Below are positions 63,877 through 64,000 of a DNA stretch of 64,000 bases, piece after piece. The number at the start of each line of letters is the position of its first letter. The stretch's first letter is position 1. The notes beneath the pieces were generated by a model that was not told the DNA's origin, did no database searches, and saw only the letters and a list, made by a program, of their open reading frames with translations. The position numbers were made by a program, and so were the translations under genes. The stretch is from Diploptera punctata (Eukaryota > Arthropoda > Insecta > Blattodea > Blaberidae), in contig JASPKZ010001237.1 of assembly GCA_030220185.1 (NCBI GenBank), positions 77,501 through 141,500 of the forward strand, in the 5' to 3' direction.

Positions 63877-64000
63877 TGACTATTTACCTTAACGGAATTT
63901 AATATGAATTTTATTTGTATTTACCTGGCAATATTAAACATTTTTTCATCAACTAAGGATAAACTTACCTTTAAAAATAATTTTTATATATCGTAATCCA

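Overview
This 64 kb window is intergenic, repeat-dominated DNA from a large insect genome. It is about 65% A+T, full of microsatellites, and carries no convincing host gene. The most frequent LINE tail (reading frame ending in words such as GKPEGKRPVGRPRMRW) is one I associate from memory with cockroaches (Blattodea, Periplaneta-like); I could not confirm the species. Almost every long reading frame belongs to a broken transposable element or to its antisense strand.

Element classes (letters are local names used only here). LINEs: 'LINE A' is the dominant family, with about 16 pieces, a (TAAG)n tail and sometimes a YADD reverse-transcriptase box. Further families B to J are each seen mostly as 5'-truncated C-terminal ends that share an arginine/proline-rich GRPRxxW-type motif. 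SINEs: at least six tRNA-headed families (A to F) with recognisable Pol III A and B boxes. DNA transposons: a DD41D Tc1/mariner-type element of about 1.5 kb with long TIRs (20321-21814), two internally deleted relatives of a similar transposase (3209-4521 and 27938-29175), three mariner or mariner-like fragments, a pogo/Tigger-type MITE (61924-62476) and several other TIR elements. Foldbacks: one family of five near-palindromes sharing the core GTCGTCCTCAACT. Rolling-circle candidates: nine copies of a 0.45-0.75 kb non-coding unit with a terminal hairpin and matching subterminal words, which I interpret as Helentron-associated (HINE-like) non-autonomous elements; two are joined head to tail.

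Layout. 1-4.5 kb: LINE J, SINE A, a small TIR element, HINE a, a foldback, and the first deleted Tc1-type element with a mariner nested inside. 5-9 kb: SINEs B, C and D, a 22-bp tandem array, a mariner end. 9-13.4 kb: LINE A, B and C pieces, including head-to-head LINE A joints. 14-19.6 kb: SINEs, tRNA-like sequences, HINE b, an inverted tRNA-like pair. 20-22 kb: DD41D element inside a foldback. 22-26 kb: GIY-YIG-like fragment, LINE H, SINEs. 27-34.7 kb: HINEs c, d and e, a three-level nested insertion, LINE A with a 5' inversion, a perfect foldback. 34.7-37.6 kb: a 2.9 kb element with 16-bp TIRs, repeated GTGACTGACTGAC words near its ends, and a decayed protein on the minus strand. 38-41.3 kb: LINEs B and E, a local duplication, and an internally deleted LINE flanked by a 16-bp target-site duplication. 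41.6-50.2 kb: HINEs f to i, LINEs, SINEs, a tRNA-Phe-like sequence. 50-64 kb: LINE A copies, SINE F, foldbacks, tandem arrays, a rearranged LINE A locus.

The best candidates for something undescribed are the 34706-37638 element, the HINE-like family with two hairpin forms, the modular SINE C tails, and the internally deleted LINE. All family names are from reading motifs by eye; no database search was possible.
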